7,034 nt of DNA from Bacteroidota bacterium (GTDB lineage: Bacteria > Bacteroidota > Bacteroidia > NS11-12g > UBA955). Location of the stretch: positions 1 through 7,034 of the forward strand of contig CANFUB010000135.1 in NCBI GenBank assembly GCA_947450015.1, given 5' to 3'. Below are positions 1 through 6,729 of this stretch, one piece after another. The translations under genes were made by a program, and so were the position numbers. The notes beneath the pieces were generated by a model, which had not been told where the DNA came from, ran no database searches, and saw only the letters and a program-made list of their open reading frames with translations. Each line of letters starts with the position of its first letter. Positions within the stretch are counted from its first letter, which is position 1.

Positions 1-130
1 AGAGTTAATAGTTAATAGTTATTAAGGGAAATACCGCTCACCACCCCAATAACTCAATAACGAATAATAAAGAGTTAATAGTTAATAGTTATTAAGGGAA
101 ATACCACTCACCACCCCAATAACTCAATAA
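1..130. repeat. 60-bp direct repeat, two copies (1-60, 71-130)
   Basis: Positions 1-60 and 71-130 are the same 60 bases except for one substitution (g at 36, a at 106), separated by 10 bp. Each copy begins with GTTAATA-type heptamers, continues with the core GTTATTAAGGGAA, then a CTCACC segment, and ends in CCCCAATAAC. Within a copy GTTATT (18-23) can pair with AATAAC (48-53), and GGG (26-28) with the C run at 44-47, so each unit could fold as an imperfect hairpin. The unit lies 3' of the minus-strand secreted-protein gene. The core recurs at 6609, 6680 and in decayed form at 7010, so this is an interspersed family rather than a local duplication only. No coding capacity was recognised. Confidence 0.9.
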
Positions 131-180
131 CTCAATAACTCAATAACCTAATAACTCAATAACCTAATAACCTAATAACC
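121..180. repeat. 8-bp tandem array, AACTCAAT / AACCTAAT
   Basis: Seven consecutive 8-bp units occupy 121-176, followed by a partial AACC. The order is AACTCAAT three times, AACCTAAT, AACTCAAT, AACCTAAT, AACCTAAT. Two variants alternate, differing at the fourth and fifth bases. The array starts inside the tail of the second 60-bp repeat and ends three bases before the stop codon of the minus-strand gene, so it would form the start of that gene's 3' untranslated region. It is a likely length-variable locus. Function unknown. Confidence 0.85.
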
Positions 181-182
181 AA

Positions 183-2768
183 CTACCGCATCAACAACAG
201 CATTGTCTCGTGGTTTTCTACACCCGAGCCATATGGCGTTAAGGCTATCTTACAAATGTAGATACCATTCGGACAATATTCATCGCGGAACTTGCCGTCC
301 CAACCATTTTGGACATCATTGCTTTCAAATAATTTTTCGCCCCACTTATTAAAAATTTCCATTTTGTAATAGCTGACATACAAACTAGAAAATGGCATGT
401 AGCTGTCGTTGATGGCGTTTTCATTGGGCGTAAATACATTGGGTAAGTAGAAAAAGAATTTATGATAGGTGGTTAAACTATAGCTGTCTGAACATCCTTC
501 GGCTGAAGTAGCCACTAAGGTGAAAGTGTTCTTGCCTGAATCCAAATAATTTAAGATTGGATTTTTATCCTTGCTGCTTTTGCCACTGCCAAAAGTCCAA
601 TTATAATCGACGGCATTGTCTGTACTGTAATTGTGAAATTCTACCACTTTATGACCACCATTGAGTGAACTGATCTCATTGAATGTAAAACTTGCTGTAG
701 GGCGTTCGTTAACTGTAATGCCGCGGTGTTTCACCACCGAATCAATGCAACCATTTTCAGCCCGTATCACCAATTTAACATTGTATTTGGCTGGTTCAGT
801 ATAAAATTTCTTGGGATTTTTTTCAGCAGAAAAAGTATTGTCGCCAAACGACCACCAATAATTGATGATTCTGCCCGAACCAAAAGTCGATTGGTTAGTA
901 AAAACAGCGCTGTCTGGAAAGCAAGGTGAAGTGGCTTCGAAAGCCGCCTCAGGACTCGGTTTTAACATCACCAATTTAGAAATACTGTCTTGGCAATTGT
1001 TGGCTGTCACAACATATAAACTTACTTGATACAAGCCATTGTTGGCATATTGCTTTAAGACCAAACTATCGTCAATGTTCGTACCATCTCCAAAATCCCA
1101 ATAGGAATGTGCAATTCTATCGTCATCAATATAACTGCTGTTAATAAATTTAAATTGATTGTTTTTAGAGCACATCACTGAATCGGAGCTTCCTATTTTT
1201 GCAATGATGGTAGGGTTATGAACGACTGCAGTATCTGCACTTTTGCAACCAAAACTATCCAATACATTTAAAATATAAATGCCTTTTTTATTCACCTGCA
1301 AAGTAGGCGTATTACTGCCAGTATTCCATTGGTATTGCATGTGCTGCTCGGGGGTCGAAAGGGTTAAATTAAACGCGTTACAAAAACTGGTGTCGTTGCC
1401 AAGGTGCGGTTGAACATCCTTTACTTTAATTTTTGCAAATGCAAAGGCCACTGATTTTTTAGAATAGTAATATAACCAAACATTATAAATGCCTGTTTTT
1501 TTGTAGACATGTTGCGCGCCAATTGGAATTCTTGAAAAATTGGAAGGTGGGTTGCCTGCTTCGCCAAACGACCACTTAACAGAATCGATGTCTTCCATAC
1601 TTGATATGCTAAAGGTGGCTGTATCATTTAAACAATAGCCCGAGGCAATAATTGTTTTTAAATTAAAAAGAGAAGCATTGAAATTGGGCAAGCCCAAAAG
1701 ACAATTTTTACCACCTAAGTAAACACTGTTTTTCTGCGGTCGCGAGAGAGCACCAGCCGAATCAGGTGCTTCAATAGAATGCAAGTATGGATGGCCAGTC
1801 ACTGAAATGTATATTTTGCCATCAATGGCCAATTGCAAAGCGCCCAAGGCATTGCTAAAATTACTATCGACAGTGTATTTCGATTGTAAAAATTCCGTTT
1901 GTGTAATAGCTTTAGCATTGTATTGAATGATTTTCTTCGTGCTAAATTCTGATACATAAAGGTATTTGCTTTTGGATGAGAAGGCAAGGCCATAAGCTTC
2001 TTTGTTGTTAAACAAATAGGGGTTAGAAACCATACCAGTTAAATTGTTGAAATCGGCCAACACCGAAGTGTCCCGGGTATAATTTACATAGGCTAATTTT
2101 CTGCCATCGGGCGAAAATAACATGCTGCCTAAAGTGTTAGAATAATTACCACTTATTTTTAAACCTGTTTTGCTTTTTATGGGCCGAGGAATAACGCCAT
2201 AGCCGGTTACCCTGAAAGCATACAAACTATCACTGTTAAATTTGTGCGCCATGATCCAATAATCAAAACCATTGCCATGCTTAACTGCGCATAATTTTTC
2301 ACAAGCAGGTGCTGCTAATTTTTTATTTTTATTCCAATACAAGACATCGCCTTTGCCACCATTCAAACCCATGTTGACTTCAGAATAGGTGATGCCTTCT
2401 GATCCTGCAACTTTATCGGAGGTAAAAATATAATAAGAATTTGTAGTAAATGGTTTAGGTACTATGACCACCGATTGCGTGCTAGAGGCACTGCCTTTTA
2501 AGTCTTCGCCATTGGGCATTTGTTTGTGTGTGCTATCCCAAACATCCACGCCATCTGTGTAAAATAAAAGTCGGCCTTCAGCATTGCAAATACTGGCGCA
2601 GCCTTCTGATGCAAACATTTTACCATTGGTAATGGCTTTCGGTTTGCCGCTGTTAAAATCAACTCCCGCATTCGCGCCAAAATACCAAACGTTTGCCTCT
2701 TTTTGGGCATTCGCTCGTGGCATAATTAGCATGAAGGAGATGAAAAAAAACAAGCAATTTTTAAGCAC
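183..2768 (-). CDS. secreted PKD-domain protein with T9SS type B (gliding motility-associated) C-terminal domain
   Basis: From the GTG at 2768 this encodes 861 residues. The start gives MLKNCLFFFISFMLIMPRANA-Q, a signal peptide with a basic n-region, hydrophobic core and ANA cleavage site. An in-frame TTG at 2822 would add 18 untypical residues. Using GTG numbering, residues about 25-370 open with NVWYFGANAGVDFNSG and contain propeller-like repeats (FSPDGRKLAYV, FSSKSKYLYV, LAIDGKIYIS). Residues about 380-450 and 530-765 hold PKD-like modules with the WDFGDG, WWSFGD and NWTFGS motifs. An Ig-like stretch at about 455-520 contains YQWNTG. The last 90 residues (YLPNVFTPN, FNKWGEKLFES, GWDGKF, CPNGIYICKI) match the CHU_C/TIGR04131 type B sorting domain. 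Proteins of this type cross the outer membrane through the type IX system and stay surface-linked or are released. The specific ligand or role is unknown. The gene follows dnaX on the same strand but probably has its own promoter. Confidence 0.92.
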   Translation of the reverse strand: MLKNCLFFFISFMLIMPRANAQKEANVWYFGANAGVDFNSGKPKAITNGKMFASEGCASICNAEGRLLFYTDGVDVWDSTHKQMPNGEDLKGSASSTQSVVIVPKPFTTNSYYIFTSDKVAGSEGITYSEVNMGLNGGKGDVLYWNKNKKLAAPACEKLCAVKHGNGFDYWIMAHKFNSDSLYAFRVTGYGVIPRPIKSKTGLKISGNYSNTLGSMLFSPDGRKLAYVNYTRDTSVLADFNNLTGMVSNPYLFNNKEAYGLAFSSKSKYLYVSEFSTKKIIQYNAKAITQTEFLQSKYTVDSNFSNALGALQLAIDGKIYISVTGHPYLHSIEAPDSAGALSRPQKNSVYLGGKNCLLGLPNFNASLFNLKTIIASGYCLNDTATFSISSMEDIDSVKWSFGEAGNPPSNFSRIPIGAQHVYKKTGIYNVWLYYYSKKSVAFAFAKIKVKDVQPHLGNDTSFCNAFNLTLSTPEQHMQYQWNTGSNTPTLQVNKKGIYILNVLDSFGCKSADTAVVHNPTIIAKIGSSDSVMCSKNNQFKFINSSYIDDDRIAHSYWDFGDGTNIDDSLVLKQYANNGLYQVSLYVVTANNCQDSISKLVMLKPSPEAAFEATSPCFPDSAVFTNQSTFGSGRIINYWWSFGDNTFSAEKNPKKFYTEPAKYNVKLVIRAENGCIDSVVKHRGITVNERPTASFTFNEISSLNGGHKVVEFHNYSTDNAVDYNWTFGSGKSSKDKNPILNYLDSGKNTFTLVATSAEGCSDSYSLTTYHKFFFYLPNVFTPNENAINDSYMPFSSLYVSYYKMEIFNKWGEKLFESNDVQNGWDGKFRDEYCPNGIYICKIALTPYGSGVENHETMLLLMR

Positions 2769-2787
2769 TGTCTGCAATATATTTTCA

Positions 2788-2817
2788 CGAATATAAATGA
2801 TATTGAAAACAAAACAA
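2788..2817 (-). promoter_or_regulatory. candidate Bacteroidota promoter for the secreted-protein gene
   Basis: Reading the minus strand, TTG (2817-2815) is followed after 19 bases by TATATTCG (2795-2788), one mismatch from the TAnnTTTG -7 consensus of Bacteroidota primary sigma factors. Transcription would start about 15 bases before the GTG at 2768. That placement agrees with choosing GTG and would exclude the TTG at 2822, which lies upstream of the promoter. AT-rich DNA gives chance matches, so this is tentative. Confidence 0.35.
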
Positions 2818-2939
2818 TGCAAGGCCTCATATTATTTTCAACTAACTAAGGTTCATAAAATTAATTAATTTTTGAGACAGTGAAGTATGCCTTTTTTTGA
2901 ACCGCTTTTAGACTTTAAAAATTGACTTTTGTTAGGGCT

Positions 2940-3572
2940 TTATTTGAGCTTTAAATTCAAGCGTTTCATTAAGTCCATGACAATAGGATTTTCTTTTACA
3001 ATTTCATCCAATTGTTCGCGCTGCGTATAAGCTTTGGTTTGCGCAATCACGGTATTGTCTTCGTTGATGACAAGTGTTATTTGTCGGTTCGAAAAATAAT
3101 CGCGCAAATACCTTTGCCAGTCGACCTTAATGGGTTCTATTAAATTGATGTTGGCCTTCTGCATCGAAATCACAACATCATACACTTCTATCTTAGGTAA
3201 AAACATTTTCACCAAGGCAGCAGTCGATGGCGATAGAGTAGCGGCAAAAGCATGCATGGCCGCTTTTAAATTAATATCATTTAATTCAATTGCAGCTTTG
3301 GGTTCATTCACTTCTGCCAAGGTATCAATGGCCTCTTCTTTAGCAGCTTCTAGCTTGGCTTGCACAGCAGCATCTGCAGCTTCTATAATCTCTGCAATCT
3401 CGATTTGAATAGGTGGCGCAGTCGGTTTACCAACATTTTCTTTTACTGGTAGTTTCGGCAAACTAAAACTTGCATCAGCTAAAGGAATGGGTTTTACAAC
3501 AGGGGTAGGATTGGCTGCTTTGGCAGCATTTTGGGCATTGAGTTCGGTTTTACGAACTATATACTCATCACT
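2940..3572 (-). CDS. dnaX: DnaX tau-specific C-terminal region (-1 frame extension)
   Basis: This 210-codon stretch continues dnaX in the -1 frame. It is open without interruption from the A10 tract to the TAA at 2942-2940, so a shift at the tract would yield a tau of about 575 residues, of ordinary size for the phylum. The first part (SDEYIVRKTELNAQ, then a Pro/Ala-rich and Ala/Glu-rich linker to about tau residue 465) looks flexible. The last about 110 residues form a compact-looking domain ending in YTQREQLDEIVKENP and MDLMKRLNLKLK, resembling the C-terminal tail of other Bacteroidota DnaX proteins as I recall them. By analogy with E. coli tau, this part should bind the polymerase alpha subunit and possibly the helicase. 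Independent translation is unlikely: the first in-frame non-ATG option is a TTG at 3461, and the first ATG lies deep in the domain. Confidence 0.8.
   Translation of the reverse strand, partial: SDEYIVRKTELNAQNAAKAANPTPVVKPIPLADASFSLPKLPVKENVGKPTAPPIQIEIAEIIEAADAAVQAKLEAAKEEAIDTLAEVNEPKAAIELNDINLKAAMHAFAATLSPSTAALVKMFLPKIEVYDVVISMQKANINLIEPIKVDWQRYLRDYFSNRQITLVINEDNTVIAQTKAYTQREQLDEIVKENPIVMDLMKRLNLKLK
3541..3558 (-). promoter_or_regulatory. hairpin 3' of the dnaX slippery tract
   Basis: On the minus strand AGTTCG and CGAACT form a perfect 6-bp stem around the hexaloop TAAAAC. The stem begins at the second base of the zero-frame TAG stop, 13 bases after the A run. Downstream stem-loops stimulate -1 frameshifting in E. 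coli dnaX, although the spacing there is shorter. The structure is also compatible with chance, and no Shine-Dalgarno-like stimulator was seen upstream of the tract. Confidence 0.45.
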
Positions 3573-4666
3573 TTTTTTTTTAATTCATCGAGCGTAGTAG
3601 CCGAATTCAACATGTTTTTAATGTGGCATAATTTTAACAAGGCCAGCTCTACATGTAAGCGCTGATTCCTGCTGTTCTTATATTCCAAATCAAACTGGTT
3701 GTTGATATTCAAAGCATTTAATAAAAACGTAAGATTGGTGTTTTTGCTTTGCTCGTTGTATTTGGCTTTGTGTATTTCGCCAACATCTAGTAAGTGTGCA
3801 GTGGCCGCATCTTTACACACCATTAGGTTTCTAAAGTGTTCGTTGAGGCCGTTTAAAAACAATTGTCCATCGAACCCTTTTTCTAAAACCATGTCGAAGT
3901 AATTTAAAACTTCGCCCACGTTTTGGTTCAAGATTGCATCTGTTACCTTAAAATAATAGTCTTTGTCGAGTAGGTTTAAATTATCTACCACCTGGGTGTA
4001 GGTAATATCGCCATTACAAAAGCTCACCATTTGATCGAACATCGATAAGGCATCGCGCAATCCACCGTCTGCCTTTTCGGCTATCAGGTGCAAGGCCTCG
4101 TCTTCGGCTTTTATATTCTCTTTCACAACAATGGTTTTCAAATGGTTTACCATGTCTTTTACCTGAATGCGCTTGAAATTAAAAATTTGACAGCGTGATA
4201 AAATGGTTGGCAATACCTTGTGTTTCTCTGTTGTTGCTAAAATAAAGATGGCATATTTAGGCGGCTCTTCTAAAGTTTTTAAAAACGCATTGAAAGCCTG
4301 CGAACTCAACATGTGTACCTCATCTATAATATAGATTTTATAGGTGCCAGTTTGTGGTGGTATTCTTACTTGCTCGGTCAGTTGGCGGATATCATCCACC
4401 GAGTTGTTACTAGCGGCATCGAGCTCAAAAATATTAAAAGCATAATCCAAATTTGGATCGTCATTGTCTTTTTGGTTGATGACTTTGGCCAATATTCGGG
4501 CACAAGTTGTTTTGCCTACGCCTCTCGGACCAGTAAACAAAAAGGCTTGGGCCAAGTGGTTGTTGTTAATTTCATTCAGTAAAGTATCGGTAATATGTTT
4601 CTGTCCTACCACATCATCGAAGATGGAGGGGCGGTATTTGCGGGCAGATACAATAAAATTTTCCAC
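3557..4666 (-). CDS. dnaX: DNA polymerase III clamp-loader subunit gamma/tau (zero-frame product)
   Basis: DnaX is the ATPase motor of the clamp loader that places the beta clamp on primed DNA. The 369-residue zero-frame product starts at a GTG. An in-frame TAA three codons upstream leaves no earlier start, and MENFIVSARKYRP is the conserved N-terminus. AAA+ motifs in order are: Walker A GPRGVGKTT (46-54), Walker B IYIIDEVH (111-118), sensor 1 ATT (144-146), the SRC arginine-finger motif (157-159) and sensor 2 GGLRDALSMFDQ (201-212). Residues about 225-355 correspond to collar domain III. The usual four-cysteine zinc module between Walker A and ELDAASNNSVDDIR is absent, replaced by a short acidic stretch (64-77). 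Translation ends at TAG four codons after an A10 run, giving a gamma-like form. The tau part lies in the -1 frame just downstream. Confidence 0.95.
   Translation of the reverse strand: MENFIVSARKYRPSIFDDVVGQKHITDTLLNEINNNHLAQAFLFTGPRGVGKTTCARILAKVINQKDNDDPNLDYAFNIFELDAASNNSVDDIRQLTEQVRIPPQTGTYKIYIIDEVHMLSSQAFNAFLKTLEEPPKYAIFILATTEKHKVLPTILSRCQIFNFKRIQVKDMVNHLKTIVVKENIKAEDEALHLIAEKADGGLRDALSMFDQMVSFCNGDITYTQVVDNLNLLDKDYYFKVTDAILNQNVGEVLNYFDMVLEKGFDGQLFLNGLNEHFRNLMVCKDAATAHLLDVGEIHKAKYNEQSKNTNLTFLLNALNINNQFDLEYKNSRNQRLHVELALLKLCHIKNMLNSATTLDELKKKVMSI
3572..3581 (-). other. A10 slippery tract in dnaX (tau/gamma frameshift site)
   Basis: The minus strand reads GAA TTA AAA AAA AAA GTG ATG AGT ATA TAG, with ten consecutive A residues. 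Zero-frame reading ends after KKKVMSI. One extra A in the mRNA, or a -1 ribosomal slip on AAA AAA, gives KKKSDEYIVRK and joins the downstream 210-codon open frame. Runs of nine or more A support RNA polymerase slippage in Thermus thermophilus dnaX, and A-rich heptamers support ribosomal slippage in E. coli dnaX. A homopolymer miscount in the assembly is the main alternative. Confidence 0.75.
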
Positions 4667-4690
4667 TGAGATTTAAACTAAAAAGAAATG

Positions 4691-4698
4691 CAAAAGTA
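4691..4698 (-). promoter_or_regulatory. dnaX promoter -7 element
   Basis: The minus strand carries TACTTTTG, an exact TAnnTTTG match, ending 24 bases before the GTG start of dnaX. This spacing mirrors the pckA promoter on the other strand. No convincing -33 TTG is seen 17-23 bases upstream; the nearest TTG is about 26 bases away. Confidence 0.5.
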
Positions 4699-4753
4699 AG
4701 GATTTTTAAATACTGTTTTGGATTCAAAAATTAAAATATCAATATTTTTTCGA

Positions 4754-4793
4754 CATGCTTGGCATGGTGCCAAATATAACAACAGTTGCCAAC
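4754..4793. promoter_or_regulatory. TTGGCA/TGCCAA inverted-repeat cluster in the divergent dnaX-pckA region
   Basis: TTGGCA (4759-4764), a TGG spacer and TGCCAA (4768-4773) form a perfect 6-bp dyad. It overlaps a second dyad, CATGC-TTG-GCATG (4754-4766). A further related site, GTTGCCAAC, lies at 4785-4793. Three related half-sites within 40 bp between two divergent genes suggest an operator for a dimeric regulator, possibly of pckA, whose -7 element is about 90 bp away. No specific regulator is recognised. Confidence 0.35.
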
Positions 4794-4861
4794 TATTCAT
4801 CGTTAAAAATCCCGTGAATGCTTGATATTAAGTCTTAAAAGATATAAAAACCCATAAAAAT

Positions 4862-4892
4862 TTCGCTTTGTTGGGTCTTTTTTGTAAATTTG
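4862..4892 (+). promoter_or_regulatory. pckA promoter
   Basis: TAAATTTG at 4885-4892 is an exact match to the Bacteroidota -7 consensus TAnnTTTG, and lies 27 bases before the pckA ATG. A weak -33 candidate TTCG (4862-4865) sits 19 bases upstream. A better TTTG (4867-4870) is closer than usual, at 14 bases. The leader is short and contains AAAAGTAAAAATTAAACA, with no Shine-Dalgarno sequence, as is common in the phylum. Confidence 0.6.
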
Positions 4893-4919
4893 CCCCCTTT
4901 TAAAAGTAAAAATTAAACA

Positions 4920-6518
4920 ATGAATAATCAAGAAATTCTATCAGGAGTTATTGAAAATGCGGCCAATGCTTTCCTTAACTTAAGTACCGACGAACTTGTA
5001 CAGAAAGCAATTGAGAGAAATGAAGGTGTAATTACTGATAATGGTGCACTTGCGGCTGATACAGGCGAGTTTACCGGTCGTTCACCAAAAGATAAATTTA
5101 CCGTTTGCGACGAAAAAACTGAAAACACAGTGTGGTGGGGCGATGTGAATTTTAAATTCGAGCCTTCAAAATTTGATGCTTTGTTAGCCAAAGTATTAAA
5201 CCATTACAAAGGCAAAGAGCTTTTCGTAAGAGATGCTTATGCTTGTGCTGATCCTGCACACCGTTTAAATATAAAAGTTGTAACTGAAACAGCGTACCAA
5301 AATTTATTTGCTAAAAATTTATTTTTACGTCCTGAAGCTAACGAGCAAACACCAGCTGAATGGTTAATATTAGCGGCTCCATCATTTAAAGCAGTAGCTG
5401 CCGAAGATGGCACCCGTCAACACAATTTCTCTATTATTAACTTCACCAAAAAAATCATTTTAATTGGTGGTTCAGGTTATACTGGCGAAATTAAAAAAGG
5501 TATCTTCACTGTTCTTAATTATATTTTACCTCAAGAAAAACAAGTTTTATCAATGCACTGCTCTGCGAATATTGGTGAGCAAGGCGATACTGCTATTTTC
5601 TTTGGTTTGTCAGGTACCGGTAAAACAACCTTGTCTGCCGACCCTAACCGTAAATTAATCGGTGACGATGAGCACGGCTGGTCAGATACCAATGTATTCA
5701 ACTTCGAAGGTGGTTGCTATGCAAAATGTATCGACTTAACAGAAGAAAAAGAGCCACAAATTTGGAATGCGATTAAACACGGTGCTTTGGTAGAGAACGT
5801 TAGATTCTATCCAAATTCTACAAAAGTAAATTACGAAGATGTATCAGTAACTGAAAACACACGTGTAGCTTACCCAATTGAATTCATTGATAACATTGCA
5901 GTACCTTCAGTAGGTAAAGCGCCTAAAAATATTTTCTTTTTAACTTGCGATGCGTTCGGTGTATTGCCGCCAATTTCAAAGTTAACGGTCGAACAAGCCA
6001 TGTACCACTTCATTTCTGGTTATACCAGTAAAGTTGCAGGTACCGAAGCTGGTATCACCGAGCCACAAAGTACTTTCTCAGCTTGTTTCGGTCAGGCCTT
6101 TTTGCCATTGCACCCAACCAAGTATGCGAAATTATTAGGTGAAAAATTAAAAGCGAACAAAGACATTAACGTATGGTTAGTGAACACTGGTTGGAGCGGT
6201 GGTGGATACGGTGTAGGTAGCAGAATGAAATTGTCTTATACCCGCGCCATGTTAACAGCAGCATTGAATGGCGAGTTAGCGCAAGTTGAGTTCACACAGC
6301 ATCCAGTATTTGGTATGTTAATGCCGAACACTTGTCCAAATGTACCAACAGAAATCTTGCACCCAAAAAATACTTGGAGCGATAAAGCAGCGTATGATGC
6401 ACAAGCCAACGATTTGGCATTGCGTTTCAACAAAAACTTTGTGAAATTCGAAGATGGTGCTGATGACGATATCAAAAACGCAGCCCCAAAAGCTGGCGCA
6501 GTTGAGTCGCATAACTAA
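4920..6518 (+). CDS. pckA: phosphoenolpyruvate carboxykinase (ATP)
   Basis: This cytoplasmic enzyme converts oxaloacetate and ATP to PEP, CO2 and ADP, linking the TCA cycle to gluconeogenesis; in some anaerobes it runs in the carboxylating direction. The 532 residues are close to the 540 of the E. coli enzyme. Visible motifs are FTGRSPKDKF (51-60, substrate-binding R54), YTGEIKKGIF (187-196; K193 corresponds to metal ligand K213 of E. coli), MHCSAN (metal ligand H213), P-loop GLSGTGKTTLS (229-239), kinase-2 GDDEHGW (248-254; metal ligand D250) and NTRVAYPI (R315). The P-loop and short length place it in the ATP-dependent family, not the GTP-dependent one. The ATG start follows a promoter by 27 bases and the N-terminus aligns with the family. 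It is monocistronic, divergent from dnaX, and closed by its own terminator. All key residues are present, so it should be active. Confidence 0.98.
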   Translation: MNNQEILSGVIENAANAFLNLSTDELVQKAIERNEGVITDNGALAADTGEFTGRSPKDKFTVCDEKTENTVWWGDVNFKFEPSKFDALLAKVLNHYKGKELFVRDAYACADPAHRLNIKVVTETAYQNLFAKNLFLRPEANEQTPAEWLILAAPSFKAVAAEDGTRQHNFSIINFTKKIILIGGSGYTGEIKKGIFTVLNYILPQEKQVLSMHCSANIGEQGDTAIFFGLSGTGKTTLSADPNRKLIGDDEHGWSDTNVFNFEGGCYAKCIDLTEEKEPQIWNAIKHGALVENVRFYPNSTKVNYEDVSVTENTRVAYPIEFIDNIAVPSVGKAPKNIFFLTCDAFGVLPPISKLTVEQAMYHFISGYTSKVAGTEAGITEPQSTFSACFGQAFLPLHPTKYAKLLGEKLKANKDINVWLVNTGWSGGGYGVGSRMKLSYTRAMLTAALNGELAQVEFTQHPVFGMLMPNTCPNVPTEILHPKNTWSDKAAYDAQANDLALRFNKNFVKFEDGADDDIKNAAPKAGAVESHN

Positions 6519-6535
6519 TTAAAATAATTAATCTT

Positions 6536-6570
6536 AAAAAAGCCCTTGCTATTAGCGAGGGTTTTTTTTT
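6536..6570 (+). terminator. intrinsic terminator of pckA
   Basis: CCCTTGC (6543-6549) pairs with GCGAGGG (6555-6561), with one T-G wobble, around the loop TATTA, followed by nine T residues (6562-6570). The stem starts 24 bases after the pckA stop. Six A residues before the stem (6536-6541) extend the pairing and could allow some minus-strand termination. Confidence 0.92.
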
Positions 6571-6608
6571 GATGCTTTGTTGAGAATTGTTATGGTTATT
6601 CGTTAATG

Positions 6609-6651
6609 GTTATTAAGGGAACAGCACTCACATTTAATTAATCTAATAACC
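6609..6651. repeat. GTTATTAAGGGAA family repeat, right-flank copy A
   Basis: The first 33 bases (6609-6641) are identical to copy B at 6680-6712. The first 13, GTTATTAAGGGAA, are identical to the left-end repeats at 18 and 88, and an ACTCAC block follows in all (GCTCAC in the first copy). GGTTATTA (6608-6615) and TAATAACC (6644-6651) form terminal inverted arms. It is preceded by GTTAAT, as in the other copies. Confidence 0.8.
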
Positions 6652-6679
6652 ATTTTTAGTCATTGGTTAATCATTAATA

Positions 6680-6729
6680 GTTATTAAGGGAACAGCACTC
6701 ACATTTAATTAACCTATTAAACTAATAAC
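6680..6729. repeat. GTTATTAAGGGAA family repeat, right-flank copy B
   Basis: The first 33 bases match copy A exactly. The tail is longer and ends with TAATAAC (6723-6729), which is the inverse of the opening GTTATTA (6680-6686). The preceding sequence GGTTAATCATTAATA resembles the lead-in of the left-end copies. The element abuts the first REP-like palindrome. Confidence 0.8.

Noticed and set aside
1..130. CRISPR-like array
   Set aside because: There are only two 60-bp repeats with a 10-bp gap, unlike 25-40 bp repeats with unique spacers of similar length, and no cas genes are present.
2857..2872. Perfect 16-bp palindrome AAAATTAATTAATTTT downstream of dnaX as a terminator
   Set aside because: It contains only A and T, has no stable stem or loop and no distinct T tail, and is expected by chance in this composition.
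2940..3461. Separate 173-codon hypothetical gene with a TTG start
   Set aside because: The frame is open upstream all the way to the dnaX A10 tract and its end resembles the DnaX tau tail, so it is the tau extension, not an independent gene.
4464..4676. Plus-strand ORFs opposite the dnaX start, and other overlapping frames inside dnaX, pckA and the secreted-protein gene
   Set aside because: They are shadows of strongly supported genes on the other strand or in another frame and show no family motifs.
183..6518. A new defence or mobile system spanning the genes
   Set aside because: The three loci are a surface protein, a clamp-loader gene and PEP carboxykinase, with separate promoters and divergent orientation. 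No nuclease, integrase, transposase, reverse transcriptase or toxin motif was found.
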